Assembly: GCA_026709065.1 (NCBI GenBank)
Contig: JAPOTS010000139.1
Location: 1 to 41,468, forward strand
Origin: Bacteroidota bacterium
Lineage (GTDB): Bacteria; Bacteroidota; Rhodothermia; Rhodothermales; Bin80
Direction of reading: 5' to 3'
Length of the DNA: 41,468 bases
Shown here: one piece after another, positions 8,886-18,739 of the stretch
How positions within the stretch are numbered: the first letter of the stretch is position 1
Layout: the number at the start of each line of letters is the position of its first letter
The notes under the pieces: model-generated
What the model was told of the DNA's origin: nothing
The model's input: the letters and a program-made list of their open reading frames with translations, nothing else
Database searches by the model: none
Position numbers and translations under genes: made by a program

Positions 8886-9815
8886 ATGGATTTAGGGTTT
8901 GTGAGCGCTATTGTTGGTGAGCTATCACTTGAAGAGGTTTTTTCACTCGCGTCAGAGTACTCTTATGATTGCGTTGAGTTAATGTGCTGGCCAAAAGGAA
9001 AAGCCACTCGACGCTATGCAGGGATTACTCATGTGGATGTCCAAGATTTGGATCAGCAATCAGCAGATGAAATCATAGCATTAGCGAGCAGTTTTGATGT
9101 TAAAATCAGTGCATTGGGATACTATCCAAATCCTTTAGCCCCCAATTCCGAAGAGGCACGAATTGCGGTTGAGCAAATTCTAAAAATGATAGATGGGGCA
9201 GTGCTACTAAAACTCAATACAGTCAATACATTTGTTGGACGAGATTGGAGACAATCAGTGGAAGAAAATTGGCCCCAGGTCATAAAAACATGGAAACCGA
9301 TCGTGGACTATGCTGAGGCACGAAATATTCGCATAGGGATTGAAAATTGCCCTATGTATTTTACAAACGATGAGTGGCCCTCTGGGAAAAATATTGCCCA
9401 TACCCCCCAAATATGGCAGAGACTCTTCAATGATTTAGAGAGTAGATTTATCGGACTTAATTATGATCCATCACATATGATTTGGCAACATATGGATGAG
9501 TTGAGACCGATCCGAGCGTTTTCTGACAGACTGTTTCATATTCACGCAAAAGATGTAAGACTTGATCAAGAACGTCTTGATGAAGTTGGTATTCTCTCGC
9601 CCCCAAACTCTTTTCATACACCGAAGCTACCTGGAATGGGAGATGTGAACTGGGGGAAGTTTTTCTCAATACTCACAGATGTCGGATACACAGGACCTGT
9701 ATGCGTTGAAGTTGAAGATCGCGCTTACGAAGGATCCCTGCAAGACAGAAAACGTGCACTCAAACAAAGCGCATCTTATTTACGACAATTCATTCCCCGT
9801 CTAAGATTGCCGTAG
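8886..9815 (+). CDS. sugar phosphate isomerase/epimerase-like TIM-barrel protein
   Basis: 309 residues of the AP-endonuclease-2/xylose-isomerase-like TIM barrel family. The putative metal ligands of this fold are visible in order: Glu in IGIENCPM (about 152), Asp in NYDPSHM (about 196), His in LFHIHAKD (about 219) and Glu in [10 protein letters not shown] (about 276). Family members isomerise or epimerise free or phosphorylated sugars, inosose or hydroxypyruvate; the substrate here cannot be told. The gene ends 22 bases before a HAD hydrolase, suggesting one transcription unit for a carbohydrate substrate. ATG preceded by an A/T-rich stretch without a ribosome binding site. Confidence 0.85.
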   Translation: MDLGFVSAIVGELSLEEVFSLASEYSYDCVELMCWPKGKATRRYAGITHVDVQDLDQQSADEIIALASSFDVKISALGYYPNPLAPNSEEARIAVEQILKMIDGAVLLKLNTVNTFVGRDWRQSVEENWPQVIKTWKPIVDYAEARNIRIGIENCPMYFTNDEWPSGKNIAHTPQIWQRLFNDLESRFIGLNYDPSHMIWQHMDELRPIRAFSDRLFHIHAKDVRLDQERLDEVGILSPPNSFHTPKLPGMGDVNWGKFFSILTDVGYTGPVCVEVEDRAYEGSLQDRKRALKQSASYLRQFIPRLRLP

Positions 9816-9837
9816 ATTAGTCAATTTTCAAAGTATA

Positions 9838-10740
9838 ATGCAGGCTACATTTCCATTCCAAGAAAGGAAAGAATTTTTAATTGCAATTGATTCTGACGGT
9901 TGCGTGTTTGATACGATGGAGGTAAAGCATAAAGAATGCTTCTGCCCAGTTACGATTCGTCATTACAGCTTACAGGCAATCAGTAAGTATGCCAGAGAGG
10001 CTTGGGAGTTTGTAAATTTATATTCGGTGCATCGGGGTATGAACCGTTTTCCAGCCTTGATCAAGGTCATGGATCTGTTAAACCATCGGCCAGAAGTACG
10101 CCGTAGAAATGCAGTCATTCCAAAATTGTATGAGCTCAGGGAATGGATCAATGGAAATCCAAAACTAGGTAATCCCGAGCTATCTGAAGCCACCATTGAG
10201 CAACCAGCATTGACAGATGTTCTCCAGTGGAGTGAATCTGTCAATGAATCCGTCTCTAAAATGGTACAAGGGGTTCCACCGTTTCCATTTGTCCACGAGG
10301 CGCTAAGCAAAGCCAGCCCATTAGCAGACATGGTTGTTGCATCTAGTACTCCCGTAGATGCGCTTGAGCGAGAGTGGGGAGAGCATGGACTTTCAAACTA
10401 TGTTCAGGTCATTGCAGGGCAAGAAATGGGGAGCAAGTCCCACCAATTATCAGCCATATCTGCAAATCATTATGAGTCTGATCATGTCCTTATGATTGGG
10501 GACGCGTTTAGTGATTATCGAGCAGCAAAATCCATAGATGCATGCTTTTTTCCAATTCTTCCCGGCGATGAAGAATCTTCTTGGCAACGGTTTGTTAATG
10601 AAGCTCTCCGTCGATTTTTCAGGAAAGAGTACAAAGGTTCTTACCAAGAAGAGCTGATCGATGAGTTACGTCAACGGCTTCCTGAAAACCCACATTGGGT
10701 GATCTCCGAATCAGCAAATGAGGTGACGAAGAGTCCATGA
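9838..10740 (+). CDS. HAD-superfamily hydrolase
   Basis: 300 residues. HAD motif I is AIDSDGCVFDTM (nucleophile D18, acid D20); motif II is VVASSTPVDAL, with Ser/Thr at about 167; motif IV is MIGDAFSDYRAA at about 220. A long, probably helical cap (about 25-150) lies between motifs I and II and contains the segment SVHRGMNRFPALIKVMDLL, unlike the short-capped phosphoglycolate phosphatases. It probably dephosphorylates a sugar or sugar-acid phosphate, perhaps the product of the isomerase encoded 22 bases upstream; that link is inference. It is convergent with ilvD, with 54 bases between the ends. Confidence 0.8.
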   Translation: MQATFPFQERKEFLIAIDSDGCVFDTMEVKHKECFCPVTIRHYSLQAISKYAREAWEFVNLYSVHRGMNRFPALIKVMDLLNHRPEVRRRNAVIPKLYELREWINGNPKLGNPELSEATIEQPALTDVLQWSESVNESVSKMVQGVPPFPFVHEALSKASPLADMVVASSTPVDALEREWGEHGLSNYVQVIAGQEMGSKSHQLSAISANHYESDHVLMIGDAFSDYRAAKSIDACFFPILPGDEESSWQRFVNEALRRFFRKEYKGSYQEELIDELRQRLPENPHWVISESANEVTKSP

Positions 10741-10794
10741 TGGGTGCAGAACCCGGTTTATCGCTTTGAATTCAAGGGGATAGAATCAGATCAA

Positions 10795-12477
10795 TCAAGT
10801 GGTTGGGAAAAGATCTGTCACGCATCCTTGACTTGCGGAGGACACTGTATGGGCGTATCTCAACAAAACGCCTGACCGTGCTTTGAGTGGGGGACTTTTC
10901 CATTTACTCATTCGTATCGATAGCTCGGTATCTGAGATTCCAAGTGTAAGTACATGGTTTGTTGCATCAATTGTAATTGGATCCCCATCTTCAATTAGAG
11001 CGATTGGTCCACCAACTTGGGCTTCGGGAGTAATATGGCCTACCACGAACCCATGGGTGCCTCCCGAAAAGCGACCATCTGTGATCAGTGCAACTTCAGT
11101 GCCAAGTCCAGCCCCTATGATTGCACCAGTAGGGCGGAGCATTTCAGGCATTCCTGGCCCCCCTTTGGGCCCACAGTAGCGAATGACAATAACATTGCCC
11201 GCGGTAATTTGATCATTTAAGATTGCATCCATTGCATCTTCTTCGCTATCAAATACCCGAGCCATTCCATCAAAACGCTCGCCTTCTTTGCCCGTAATTT
11301 TGGCAACTGCACCATCTGGTGCAAGATTTCCATATAGGATCTGTAAATGTCCAGATTTCTTGATTGGATCATTCAGAGATTTGATGACTTCTTGCCCTGG
11401 TTTCAAATCAGCGACATCAGCTAAATTTTCTTTGAGGCTTTTTCCTGTAATCGTCATGCAGTCTCCATGTAGGAGGTCATTGTTAAGGAGCATTTTCATG
11501 ACAGCAGGTACACCCCCTACATGATAGAGGTCTTCCATTACAAATTGTCCACTGGGTTTTAGATCACCTAATAGGGGTGTTTGATCACTGAATAACTGAA
11601 AATCATTTAGGGTTAGGGGAACGTCTGCCGCATGGGCCATAGCTATGAGATGGAGTGCGGCATTTGTAGATCCACCTAAGACGATCACGATTCGAAGCGC
11701 ATTTTCGAATGCTTCTCTGGTTAAAATATCCAAAGGTTTGAGATCTTTTTCTAATAGTTGATAGATCACATCACCAGTCTGTGACATCTCCAGTTTTTTT
11801 TCTTGGCTGACCGCAGGATAGGAGGAATCAAAGGGGAGGCTCATTCCAAGTGCTTCAATGGCTGAGGCCATCGTATTAGCGGTGTACATCCCTCCGCAGG
11901 CACCGGCACCAGGGCAGGCATGGCGGGCAATCTCAAGAAAGTCTTCATCAGTGATTGTACCCTTGGCGCGTTGCCCAGCTGCCTCAAAAGCGGAAACGAT
12001 ATCAATCGGCTTATCCTTCCAACACCCTGGTTTGATTGTTCCGCCATAGACCATGAATCCTGGCCGGTTTAGTCGAGCCAGAGCCATGATTGAACCTGGC
12101 ATGTTTTTATCACACCCAGCAACGGCAATCACGGCATCATACCACTGGGCGGATGCGACCGTCTCAATAGATTCAGCAATCAAGTCTCTCGATGGAAGAG
12201 AATAGCGCATCCCCGAAGATCCCATGGAAATCCCATCGCTGACTCCAATGGTATGATAAATGAGACCTACTAAATCTTGGGACAAAACGCTGGATTTTAT
12301 ATTGGATGCCAGGTCATTGAGATGCATATTGCAGGGATTTCCCTCCCATCCCATACTGACAATTCCAACTTGTGCTTTGGTTAGATCCTCCACAGAGAGG
12401 CCAACTGCATGAAGCATTGCACGTGCCCCGCCTTGAAGAGGATTTTGAGTCACCTGTTTGCTATAACGATTCATCAT
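10795..12477 (-). CDS. ilvD: dihydroxy-acid dehydratase
   Basis: 560 residues, the usual length for the IlvD form common in Bacteroidota. It dehydrates 2,3-dihydroxy acids in valine, isoleucine and leucine synthesis. Three probable Fe-S ligands are visible: C49 (WEGNPCNMH), C122 ([10 protein letters not shown]) and C194 ([16 protein letters not shown]). Later signatures include [11 protein letters not shown] and [12 protein letters not shown]. The start is two in-frame ATGs, three bases after the stop of the permease gene, so the two are co-translated. IlvD-family enzymes also include sugar-acid dehydratases, and the partner is a gluconate-type permease, so a catabolic role is the alternative; the sequence motifs favour true IlvD. 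Confidence 0.92.
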   Translation of the reverse strand: MMNRYSKQVTQNPLQGGARAMLHAVGLSVEDLTKAQVGIVSMGWEGNPCNMHLNDLASNIKSSVLSQDLVGLIYHTIGVSDGISMGSSGMRYSLPSRDLIAESIETVASAQWYDAVIAVAGCDKNMPGSIMALARLNRPGFMVYGGTIKPGCWKDKPIDIVSAFEAAGQRAKGTITDEDFLEIARHACPGAGACGGMYTANTMASAIEALGMSLPFDSSYPAVSQEKKLEMSQTGDVIYQLLEKDLKPLDILTREAFENALRIVIVLGGSTNAALHLIAMAHAADVPLTLNDFQLFSDQTPLLGDLKPSGQFVMEDLYHVGGVPAVMKMLLNNDLLHGDCMTITGKSLKENLADVADLKPGQEVIKSLNDPIKKSGHLQILYGNLAPDGAVAKITGKEGERFDGMARVFDSEEDAMDAILNDQITAGNVIVIRYCGPKGGPGMPEMLRPTGAIIGAGLGTEVALITDGRFSGGTHGFVVGHITPEAQVGGPIALIEDGDPITIDATNHVLTLGISDTELSIRMSKWKSPPLKARSGVLLRYAHTVSSASQGCVTDLFPTT

Positions 12478-12480
12478 TGA

Positions 12481-13830
12481 TTATGCCAGTGGTAGAAAGA
12501 TGGATAATAGGATGGAAATAACGCCTGCCGTTGAACCAAGTATGATAAGTAGTACAGACCAAGACTTAAGTGTTTCAACCTCTGTGAGTCCACTCATTTT
12601 AGAGTAAATCCAGAAGCCGCTATCATTCATCCATGACCCAACCAAAGAGCCCCCGCCGATTGCAGTCCCAAGATATACCAGATTGTAATTCAAGCTTTCA
12701 GGAGTGATCATGGCAGCCAGCATGGCTGATGCTGTGATCATGGCGACTGTCGATGAGCCCTGAGCGAACTTGAGAAGGCTTGCGATTCCGAATCCAAGAA
12801 TAAGCATCCCAATTCCAGAAGCACCAGAACTCCCTGCAAACAAATTACTAATTGCAGGGCCAATTTGCGCCTCCTTGAGCATCGCTCCAAATGTCCCGCC
12901 AGCTGCGGTGATTAAAATGATCAAGCCACCGCTCATCAGAGATTGTTCAATCACAGAACTGAGATCTTTACGGGAAGGTCTTCTCATATAGATATACAGT
13001 GTTGTAGATGCTATGGCAGCTAATAGTAAGGCCATATTTGCATCACCAAGGACATAAATCCAATGGGATAACAGGCTATTATCTCCTATCAGAGGAAGAA
13101 AAATTGTTTTACCAGCAATCAGAACAATTGGAAGGACAATTGGAAGAACAGACAGGCCTAAATTCGGAAGTTGAGTGAGTTTCTCAGTGGTAATTTCTAT
13201 GCCGGGTACGTCACGCATAGGGACTGTCATTTTTCGATTAAGCCAACCGGCATAGAGGATTCCAAGAGTAGTTGCAGGTAGCGCAACAAGTGCACCTACT
13301 AGAATCATAGTCCCTAAGTCAATCCCTAAGTTTTCCGCAATGACCAATGGGCCAGGCGTTGGGGGAACCAGTGCATGAGTTGCGGCTGCTCCTGCTGCTA
13401 TGGCGACAACATACTTGAGGTAGTCGCGCCCAGTTTGAGAGAACATGGAGCGAGCCAATGGGATCAGCAGATAGAAGACAGTATCAAAGAATACAGGGAT
13501 TGAAAGAACGAAACCACTTCCTGCTAATGCAGGGCTTCCTCTCTCTTGTCCTAAGAATCGAATGAACGCTTTAACAACGCGGTCGGCGGCACCACTGCTC
13601 ATCATGGTGACCCCAATCACTGCTGCCATAGCAATCACAATGCCGATGCTTCCAGCCGTTGAACCAAACGAAGTTGCAACCCTTGCAATTTTGACTGACC
13701 ACTCACCTGGGGATAGAATACTGATCACAATGGCAGCAGTAATCAATGCCACAAAAGCGTTGATACGTAGACCAACGATCAACCCGACAACGATGACAAT
13801 ACCCAATAGAAGAATAAGCAATGGAATCAT
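12481..13830 (-). CDS. GntP-family gluconate:H+ symporter-like permease
   Basis: 449 residues with about twelve hydrophobic segments. The family signature is seen as PTPGPLVIAENLGIDLG (about 154-170) preceded by VVAIAAGAAATHALV, with the C-terminal FAQGSSTVAMITASAML and GSLVGSWMNDSGFW. GntP proteins import gluconate and related hydroxy acids with protons; some take up glycerate, fructuronate or serine. It is the first gene of a two-gene operon with ilvD (3-base spacer). The 700-bp region upstream contains a candidate operator palindrome. The real substrate is unknown. Confidence 0.9.
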   Translation of the reverse strand: MIPLLILLLGIVIVVGLIVGLRINAFVALITAAIVISILSPGEWSVKIARVATSFGSTAGSIGIVIAMAAVIGVTMMSSGAADRVVKAFIRFLGQERGSPALAGSGFVLSIPVFFDTVFYLLIPLARSMFSQTGRDYLKYVVAIAAGAAATHALVPPTPGPLVIAENLGIDLGTMILVGALVALPATTLGILYAGWLNRKMTVPMRDVPGIEITTEKLTQLPNLGLSVLPIVLPIVLIAGKTIFLPLIGDNSLLSHWIYVLGDANMALLLAAIASTTLYIYMRRPSRKDLSSVIEQSLMSGGLIILITAAGGTFGAMLKEAQIGPAISNLFAGSSGASGIGMLILGFGIASLLKFAQGSSTVAMITASAMLAAMITPESLNYNLVYLGTAIGGGSLVGSWMNDSGFWIYSKMSGLTEVETLKSWSVLLIILGSTAGVISILLSIFLPLA

Positions 13831-14528
13831 TGAGATAGATAAGTTTGTACTGAGTCCATAGGAATAAAAATATGACTACCGAGATGAATTTAAGATTGGT
13901 TAATATGTAGGAAACGATCTTAGTTAATCACGTAATAATTCCCAATACTTTTTTGAAAATTGTTGTATGATAGTTCAAAGATAATCTATTTTAGTCAACC
14001 GCTTTACAAATCTTGGAAATCAATACACATAAATGGATTTAGAAAACCAACCAATGCATGTCTTTTTGATACGTTGCTTTAACTGAGATTTGTATCAATC
14101 GATACAATTCAGGCGCACTGGCATTTGATATAACCATTTATAGTATTACCATCGACAGATAGGAGCTATTTATTTTGCAAATCAGTCGCTGATATCCTTA
14201 CCCATTCGTGTGTTCAATTGGAAAAGAAAGTTTTCATGATCACTGAATCCATTTCAACAGATGTATAAACGATAACTTGCATGGAGCTTGATTGATGAGA
14301 GATATCAAGGTCTATAACAATATGTGCGATGGGGTAGGGGTGATTGGAGGCATTCAATAAAGTGTGGAAACGCAATGAGTTCGCATCTAAGCGATGATTG
14401 CTAAAGGACTTGTGGGGGATTATATCTGCGGGGATGCAACCTCGGATTCAAAGTGTTAACATCCCTACGACAATGAGGGAAAAATCAGTGGAAGACCCTG
14501 AGTAAAGAATTTGGATCATACGAGAAGG
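13831..14528. other. 700-bp intergenic region upstream of gntP
   Basis: No coding frame or RNA recognised between the permease start and tRNA-Asn. It is A/T-rich near gntP and more G-rich after 14.3 kb. The only structure I would single out is the palindrome at 14090-14107, listed separately. Confidence 0.5.
14090..14107. promoter_or_regulatory. 18-bp palindrome, candidate operator
   Basis: The sequence ttgtatcaatcgatacaa is a perfect 7-bp dyad with a 4-base centre. Its TTGTAT/ATACAA arms resemble sites of GntR-type repressors. It is 260 bases upstream of the gntP start on the minus strand, and no regulator gene is adjacent. The assignment as an operator is inference. Confidence 0.3.
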
Positions 14529-14600
14529 CTCCCCGGGTAGGATTCGAACCTACAACCCTGCGGTTAACAGCCGCATGCTCTACCGTTGAGCTACCGAGGA
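14529..14600 (-). tRNA. tRNA-Asn (GTT)
   Basis: A 72-nt cloverleaf on the minus strand. The acceptor TCCTCGG pairs with CCGGGGA (one G-T pair), the D arm is GCTC/GAGC, the anticodon arm TGCGG-CTGTTAA-CCGCA has anticodon GTT, and the T arm GTAGG-TTCGAAT-CCTAC is perfect. The discriminator is G. The 3' CCA is not encoded. It is divergent from tRNA-Leu, with 89 bases between the 5' ends. Confidence 0.97.
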
Positions 14601-14689
14601 ATGAGGCGCTTAAACCATATGCCTATAATCCTGTTCCGTTTTTGATGAAATGGAAACTTTTTCAATTTAAATGGTTTCAGTTTCTTTTA

Positions 14690-14773
14690 GCCCTGGTGGC
14701 GGAACTGGTAGACGCGCAGCATTCAGGATGCTGTGCCCGTACGGGCGTGGAGGTTCAAGTCCTCTCCAGGGCA
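14690..14773 (+). tRNA. tRNA-Leu (CAG)
   Basis: An 84-nt type II tRNA. The acceptor GCCCTGG pairs with CCAGGGC, the anticodon arm CAGCA-TTCAGGA-TGCTG has anticodon CAG, a long variable arm (CCCGTACGGG core) is present, and the T loop is TTCAAGT. The discriminator is A. CCA is not encoded. A TATAAT sits at 14624-14629 and could be its -10 box with a leader of about 55 bases. lepA starts 105 bases downstream. Confidence 0.97.
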
Positions 14774-14878
14774 CTTAAATTCCTACCAAATAATTCACAG
14801 ACAGTTAATCACATTTTGAGTACTGATCCTACGTACCATCTGAACTCTAAGTGGTGTCCTCAGGTTGCTGATTGATTG

Positions 14879-16684
14879 ATGACTGCACATAAGAGTCACA
14901 TCCGCAACTTCTGTATCATTGCCCATATTGATCACGGAAAAAGCACCCTTGCTGATCGTTTTCTTGAGATTACAGGTACTGTTGAAAAACGAGACATGCA
15001 AGATCAAGTCCTTGACTCAATGGATCTGGAACGCGAGCGTGGTATAACAATCAAGAGCCATGCGATCCAAATGACCTATGAATCAGAGGATGGAGAGACC
15101 TACAACCTCAATTTAATTGATACTCCGGGGCATGTTGATTTTACCTATGAAGTCTCGCGCGCACTTAAAGCCTGCGAAGGAGCAATTCTTGTCGTGGATG
15201 CTGCGCAGGGGATTGAAGCCCAAACCATTAGTAATCTATACTTAGCGCTGGATCATGACTTAGAAATTATTCCAGTTCTTAATAAAGTAGATTTACCAGG
15301 AGCACGACCAGATATCGTTGCAATGTCTATTGAGAGCCTGATTGGTGAACCAGCCGAGGATGTCCTATCAATTAGTGCAAAGACTGGGGAGGGGGTTATT
15401 GAACTATTAGAAACGATCATTCGCCGTGTGCCTGCTCCTAAGATTAACTCCGAGAGTCCTCTCAAGGCACTTATTTTTGATTCAGTCTTCAATCAGTATC
15501 GGGGGGCAGTCGCTTATGTACGAATTTTTCAAGGCACATTGAGAAAGCGTGAGCCAATTCTATTTATGGCCACTAAACGGGAATATCTCGCCGAAGAAGT
15601 TGGTATCCTCAGACTCGGAATGTCTCCCACTGACGAACTCAAAGCTGGAGAAGTCGGTTACGTGATTGGGTCTATCAAGGATGTCAGAGATACTCGAGTT
15701 GGAGATACGATTACTCATGCCAACCAACCTGCAGAAACTCCGATTGAAGGCTTTTTGGAAGTTAAGCCAATGGTGTTCTCTGGAGTCTATCCATCAAGTA
15801 CTGAGGATTTTGAAGACTTACGGGCATCCTTAGAACGTTTACAACTTAACGACTCAGCCATTGAATACGAACCCGAAACCTCTGCAGCACTTGGATTTGG
15901 ATTCCGAGTCGGTTTTCTCGGACTGCTTCATATGGAAATCGTACAAGAACGGCTAGATCGTGAGTTTAATCTGGATATCATCACGACTCTACCAAATGTG
16001 AAGTACGAAATTACGCATATCAATGGCAGTGTTGAAATAATTGAAAACCCAAATAAAGTACCTTCGGGGGGTAAACTTGATCACATCAAGGAACCGTTTG
16101 TAAAAGCAGAGATCATTTCTCCTGCAGAATATATCGGTAACATCATGAATCTATGCACCGAGCGTAGAGGCGAATTTGTGAATCAGACGTATTTAGGGAC
16201 TGAACGGGTTACGCTGGAATATCACTTACCCTTAGCAGAAATTGTCTTTGATTTCTATGATAAACTCAAGAGTCTCTCTCGGGGGTATGCGTCCTTTGAT
16301 TATGATTTTTCTGGTTATCACCGAAGCGATCTCGTTAAACTTGATGTCCTGATTAACGGTAGCCCCGTTGATGCACTTAGTGCTATAGTCCATCGTAGTA
16401 AAGCTTACGAAATGGGTCGAAAACTGACGGTTAAGCTAAAAGACTTGATCCCACGCCAAATGTTTGAGGTCGCTATCCAAGCCGCCATTGGAAGCCGTGT
16501 TATTGCCCGTACAACGGTCAAAGCCGTTCGTAAAGATGTGACTGCCAAGTGTTATGGGGGAGATATCACGCGGAAGAGGAAGCTTCTTGAAAAGCAGAAA
16601 GAAGGCAAAAAACGGATGAAGCATGTCGGGAATGTTGAAGTCCCTCAAGAGGCGTTTCTAGCGGTACTCTCTATGGAGACATAA
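14879..16684 (+). CDS. lepA: elongation factor 4 (LepA)
   Basis: 601 residues, standard length. This translational GTPase acts on ribosomes under stress and in initiation/assembly. GTPase motifs are AHIDHGKST (15-23), DTPGH (81-85) and NKVD (135-138). The EF4-specific C-terminal end is present: [20 protein letters not shown] followed by [13 protein letters not shown] and [10 protein letters not shown]. The ATG at 14879 is preferred to the TTG one codon upstream. Ten bases separate its stop from the next gene, an exported protein, and lepB follows, so lepA probably heads a three-gene unit. Confidence 0.97.
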   Translation: MTAHKSHIRNFCIIAHIDHGKSTLADRFLEITGTVEKRDMQDQVLDSMDLERERGITIKSHAIQMTYESEDGETYNLNLIDTPGHVDFTYEVSRALKACEGAILVVDAAQGIEAQTISNLYLALDHDLEIIPVLNKVDLPGARPDIVAMSIESLIGEPAEDVLSISAKTGEGVIELLETIIRRVPAPKINSESPLKALIFDSVFNQYRGAVAYVRIFQGTLRKREPILFMATKREYLAEEVGILRLGMSPTDELKAGEVGYVIGSIKDVRDTRVGDTITHANQPAETPIEGFLEVKPMVFSGVYPSSTEDFEDLRASLERLQLNDSAIEYEPETSAALGFGFRVGFLGLLHMEIVQERLDREFNLDIITTLPNVKYEITHINGSVEIIENPNKVPSGGKLDHIKEPFVKAEIISPAEYIGNIMNLCTERRGEFVNQTYLGTERVTLEYHLPLAEIVFDFYDKLKSLSRGYASFDYDFSGYHRSDLVKLDVLINGSPVDALSAIVHRSKAYEMGRKLTVKLKDLIPRQMFEVAIQAAIGSRVIARTTVKAVRKDVTAKCYGGDITRKRKLLEKQKEGKKRMKHVGNVEVPQEAFLAVLSMET

Positions 16685-16694
16685 TTCGACAAAG

Positions 16695-17495
16695 ATGTAT
16701 CGCATTAGTTTAATCGGGCTCATCATGTTTTTCTATGCATCTAAAATTGATGCTCAGAGTAGACGGATTTCTTGGGATCAGTTAGGCATGGTATATGCAG
16801 ATGCTGTGTTTAAACTTACATATCAGGCCTATATTGAGCGTTACGGAGAGAAAGTACCACATTTGACAGCATCACCTGTAGCTACTGAGAGTGACACCTT
16901 AATTGATCTTGGAAGGAAAGGGCTAGGACACACCAATTTAAATGCGTCTAATCAGCCATTTGACGGTAAGGTCAAGTCTTGGAAGCTCGTCTCTGTAGAA
17001 GATAGTTCCTGGTGGCATTCTAAATATGGAGATACACATTGGGCTTATTTGGGGGGTAATTTTTTGACTCTTCTTGACACGATGGCGACTCCAATCATCC
17101 GAGGTCATTTGCAAGCCTATTTAGGATCGCCGTCCTATACCGCCATAGAATCCCACAAAGGTTATTCTGCGATTGGAGATGGCATGGGGCAGTTTGAGTA
17201 TTGGATTGTCGTAAATGACTCAATCCCTGCGATTGTGATGGATGTACTCGGACCATTTGACCGAGGAATCATTGTAGCAACAGATCATCGCTACCGTTCA
17301 AGTATGTTTATGTTGCGACAGTCTCTTTTAGTCAAAGCCATACAACAGACGGTCCCAAAGTCATATGCCGATTACTACTATAACCAAGTGACGAAGCAGT
17401 GGTATATAACAGGATTTGACGGGGATGAGTATTATATTCGTCAAATTGATCCGCCCGATTTTGAATTCGGGAGGCCTGTTGAAAGTGTGCCATAA
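16695..17495 (+). CDS. exported protein of unknown function
   Basis: 266 residues. Residues 1-20 form a likely signal peptide (hydrophobic core ISLIGLIMFFYA, possible cleavage after KIDA). The mature part has no recognised domain, is rich in Tyr, Trp and Asp, and has no Cys, so it is probably a soluble periplasmic protein. It lies between lepA (10 bases) and lepB (21 bases) on the same strand, so a link to secretion or the envelope is possible but unproven. ATG start, no ribosome binding site. Confidence 0.8.
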   Translation: MYRISLIGLIMFFYASKIDAQSRRISWDQLGMVYADAVFKLTYQAYIERYGEKVPHLTASPVATESDTLIDLGRKGLGHTNLNASNQPFDGKVKSWKLVSVEDSSWWHSKYGDTHWAYLGGNFLTLLDTMATPIIRGHLQAYLGSPSYTAIESHKGYSAIGDGMGQFEYWIVVNDSIPAIVMDVLGPFDRGIIVATDHRYRSSMFMLRQSLLVKAIQQTVPKSYADYYYNQVTKQWYITGFDGDEYYIRQIDPPDFEFGRPVESVP

Positions 17496-17516
17496 GGATA
17501 ACTATTGATATTATAA

Positions 17517-18731
17517 ATGTCTAAATCATCTGATAAAAAGCAACGACGCAAACAGCGTGCGGAAAGAGAGTCAAAGCGTGCGGAGCGTAACAGAAGCACA
17601 ACTGATGTCGCCAAGGATGCCGTGTCCCAACACTCCGTAAAATCATCTAGCAAGAAAAAGGATACTTCCTCAAAAAAGAAGAAGGGGCCGATTCGAGAAT
17701 GGGTGGATGCAATCACATTTGCAGTCATCTTTATGGTCATTCTTAGAACCGTCTTTTTTGATTTGTTTAGAATACCGACCCCTTCAATGGAGAAGAGTCT
17801 ATTAGTCGGGGACTATATCATGGTGTCAAAGCTACACTATGGGATGAGATCTCCCATCACGCTTGGAATTCCTTTTACCCAGATTTATTTGCGGGGCATT
17901 GAACTTCCGTGGACTCGGTTACCAGGGTTTTCTAGCCCAAAACGGTTTGATATGGTCGTCTTCAATTGGCCCGCTGATAACGGTAAACCCATAGATCGAA
18001 AGACGCATTACATTAAGCGAATCATTGGAATGCCGGGAGACACGTTGTCCATCAAGGACAAAGTAGTCCATGTAAACAGTGATACGTTGTTTTTCAAAGA
18101 CACTGAGTCCCCTCTCAAAGATACGATGCAACATCTCTGGTTTGTCTACAAAGAGGATCCTAGGGTCAAGCTCCCCCTTACTCGATTAGAAGAATTGGGC
18201 GTTTCTGGATCATATCCAACAACGAATCCAGCGATTGAACAACTCATGGCGACAACCGCGGCCGCTGATTCTATTGCAAGTTGGGAGTATGTGACAACTG
18301 TGCGGCCAGTGATTCGTGGGCCTAGCATCAATCAAGGGTTTTCACTTTATCCGGGCAATACAGAAAATTCCACGGATAATTTCGCACCTCTGTTGATTCC
18401 GGCCAAGGGACACACCATAGATTTAACCCCTGATAACTGGCTAGCCTACAAGCCAGTGATTACAGAATTTGAGAATCAGACCGCATCACTAGATGGAGAA
18501 ATTATTCGGATTAATGGACAAATTGCTGATCGCTACACATTCAATCAGGATTATTATTTTGTGATGGGAGATAACCGGGATAATTCAGAGGATAGTCGTT
18601 TTTGGGGATTTGTCCCGATGGATCATGTTGTAGGTCGTGCAGTCGCAGTTTACTTCTCATGGAATAAGGACGGTAAACCATTTTTACTTGGCCAGATTCG
18701 TGCTAACAGAATGTTTCGCCCGATTGAGTAG
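17517..18731 (+). CDS. lepB: signal peptidase I
   Basis: 404 residues. A very basic, Lys/Arg/Ser-rich cytoplasmic N-terminus (1-60) precedes one membrane helix (about 62-84). Catalytic Ser90 is in IPTPSMEKSLLVGD and the general-base Lys167 in THYIKRIIGMPGDTL. Box E, MGDNRDNSEDSRFWGFVP, is at about 350-367. Between Lys167 and box E there are about 180 residues, more than in E. coli LepB, so the cap domain carries an insertion, as is common in Bacteroidota relatives. It cleaves signal peptides of exported proteins on the outer face of the inner membrane. Its end is 8 bases from the end of the convergent L,D-transpeptidase gene. Confidence 0.95.
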   Translation: MSKSSDKKQRRKQRAERESKRAERNRSTTDVAKDAVSQHSVKSSSKKKDTSSKKKKGPIREWVDAITFAVIFMVILRTVFFDLFRIPTPSMEKSLLVGDYIMVSKLHYGMRSPITLGIPFTQIYLRGIELPWTRLPGFSSPKRFDMVVFNWPADNGKPIDRKTHYIKRIIGMPGDTLSIKDKVVHVNSDTLFFKDTESPLKDTMQHLWFVYKEDPRVKLPLTRLEELGVSGSYPTTNPAIEQLMATTAAADSIASWEYVTTVRPVIRGPSINQGFSLYPGNTENSTDNFAPLLIPAKGHTIDLTPDNWLAYKPVITEFENQTASLDGEIIRINGQIADRYTFNQDYYFVMGDNRDNSEDSRFWGFVPMDHVVGRAVAVYFSWNKDGKPFLLGQIRANRMFRPIE

Positions 18732-18739
18732 ATCCTAAT

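Noticed and set aside
10883-11179. 98-residue plus-strand frame opposite ilvD
   Set aside because: A shadow of ilvD with a Ser/Pro-rich, family-less product.
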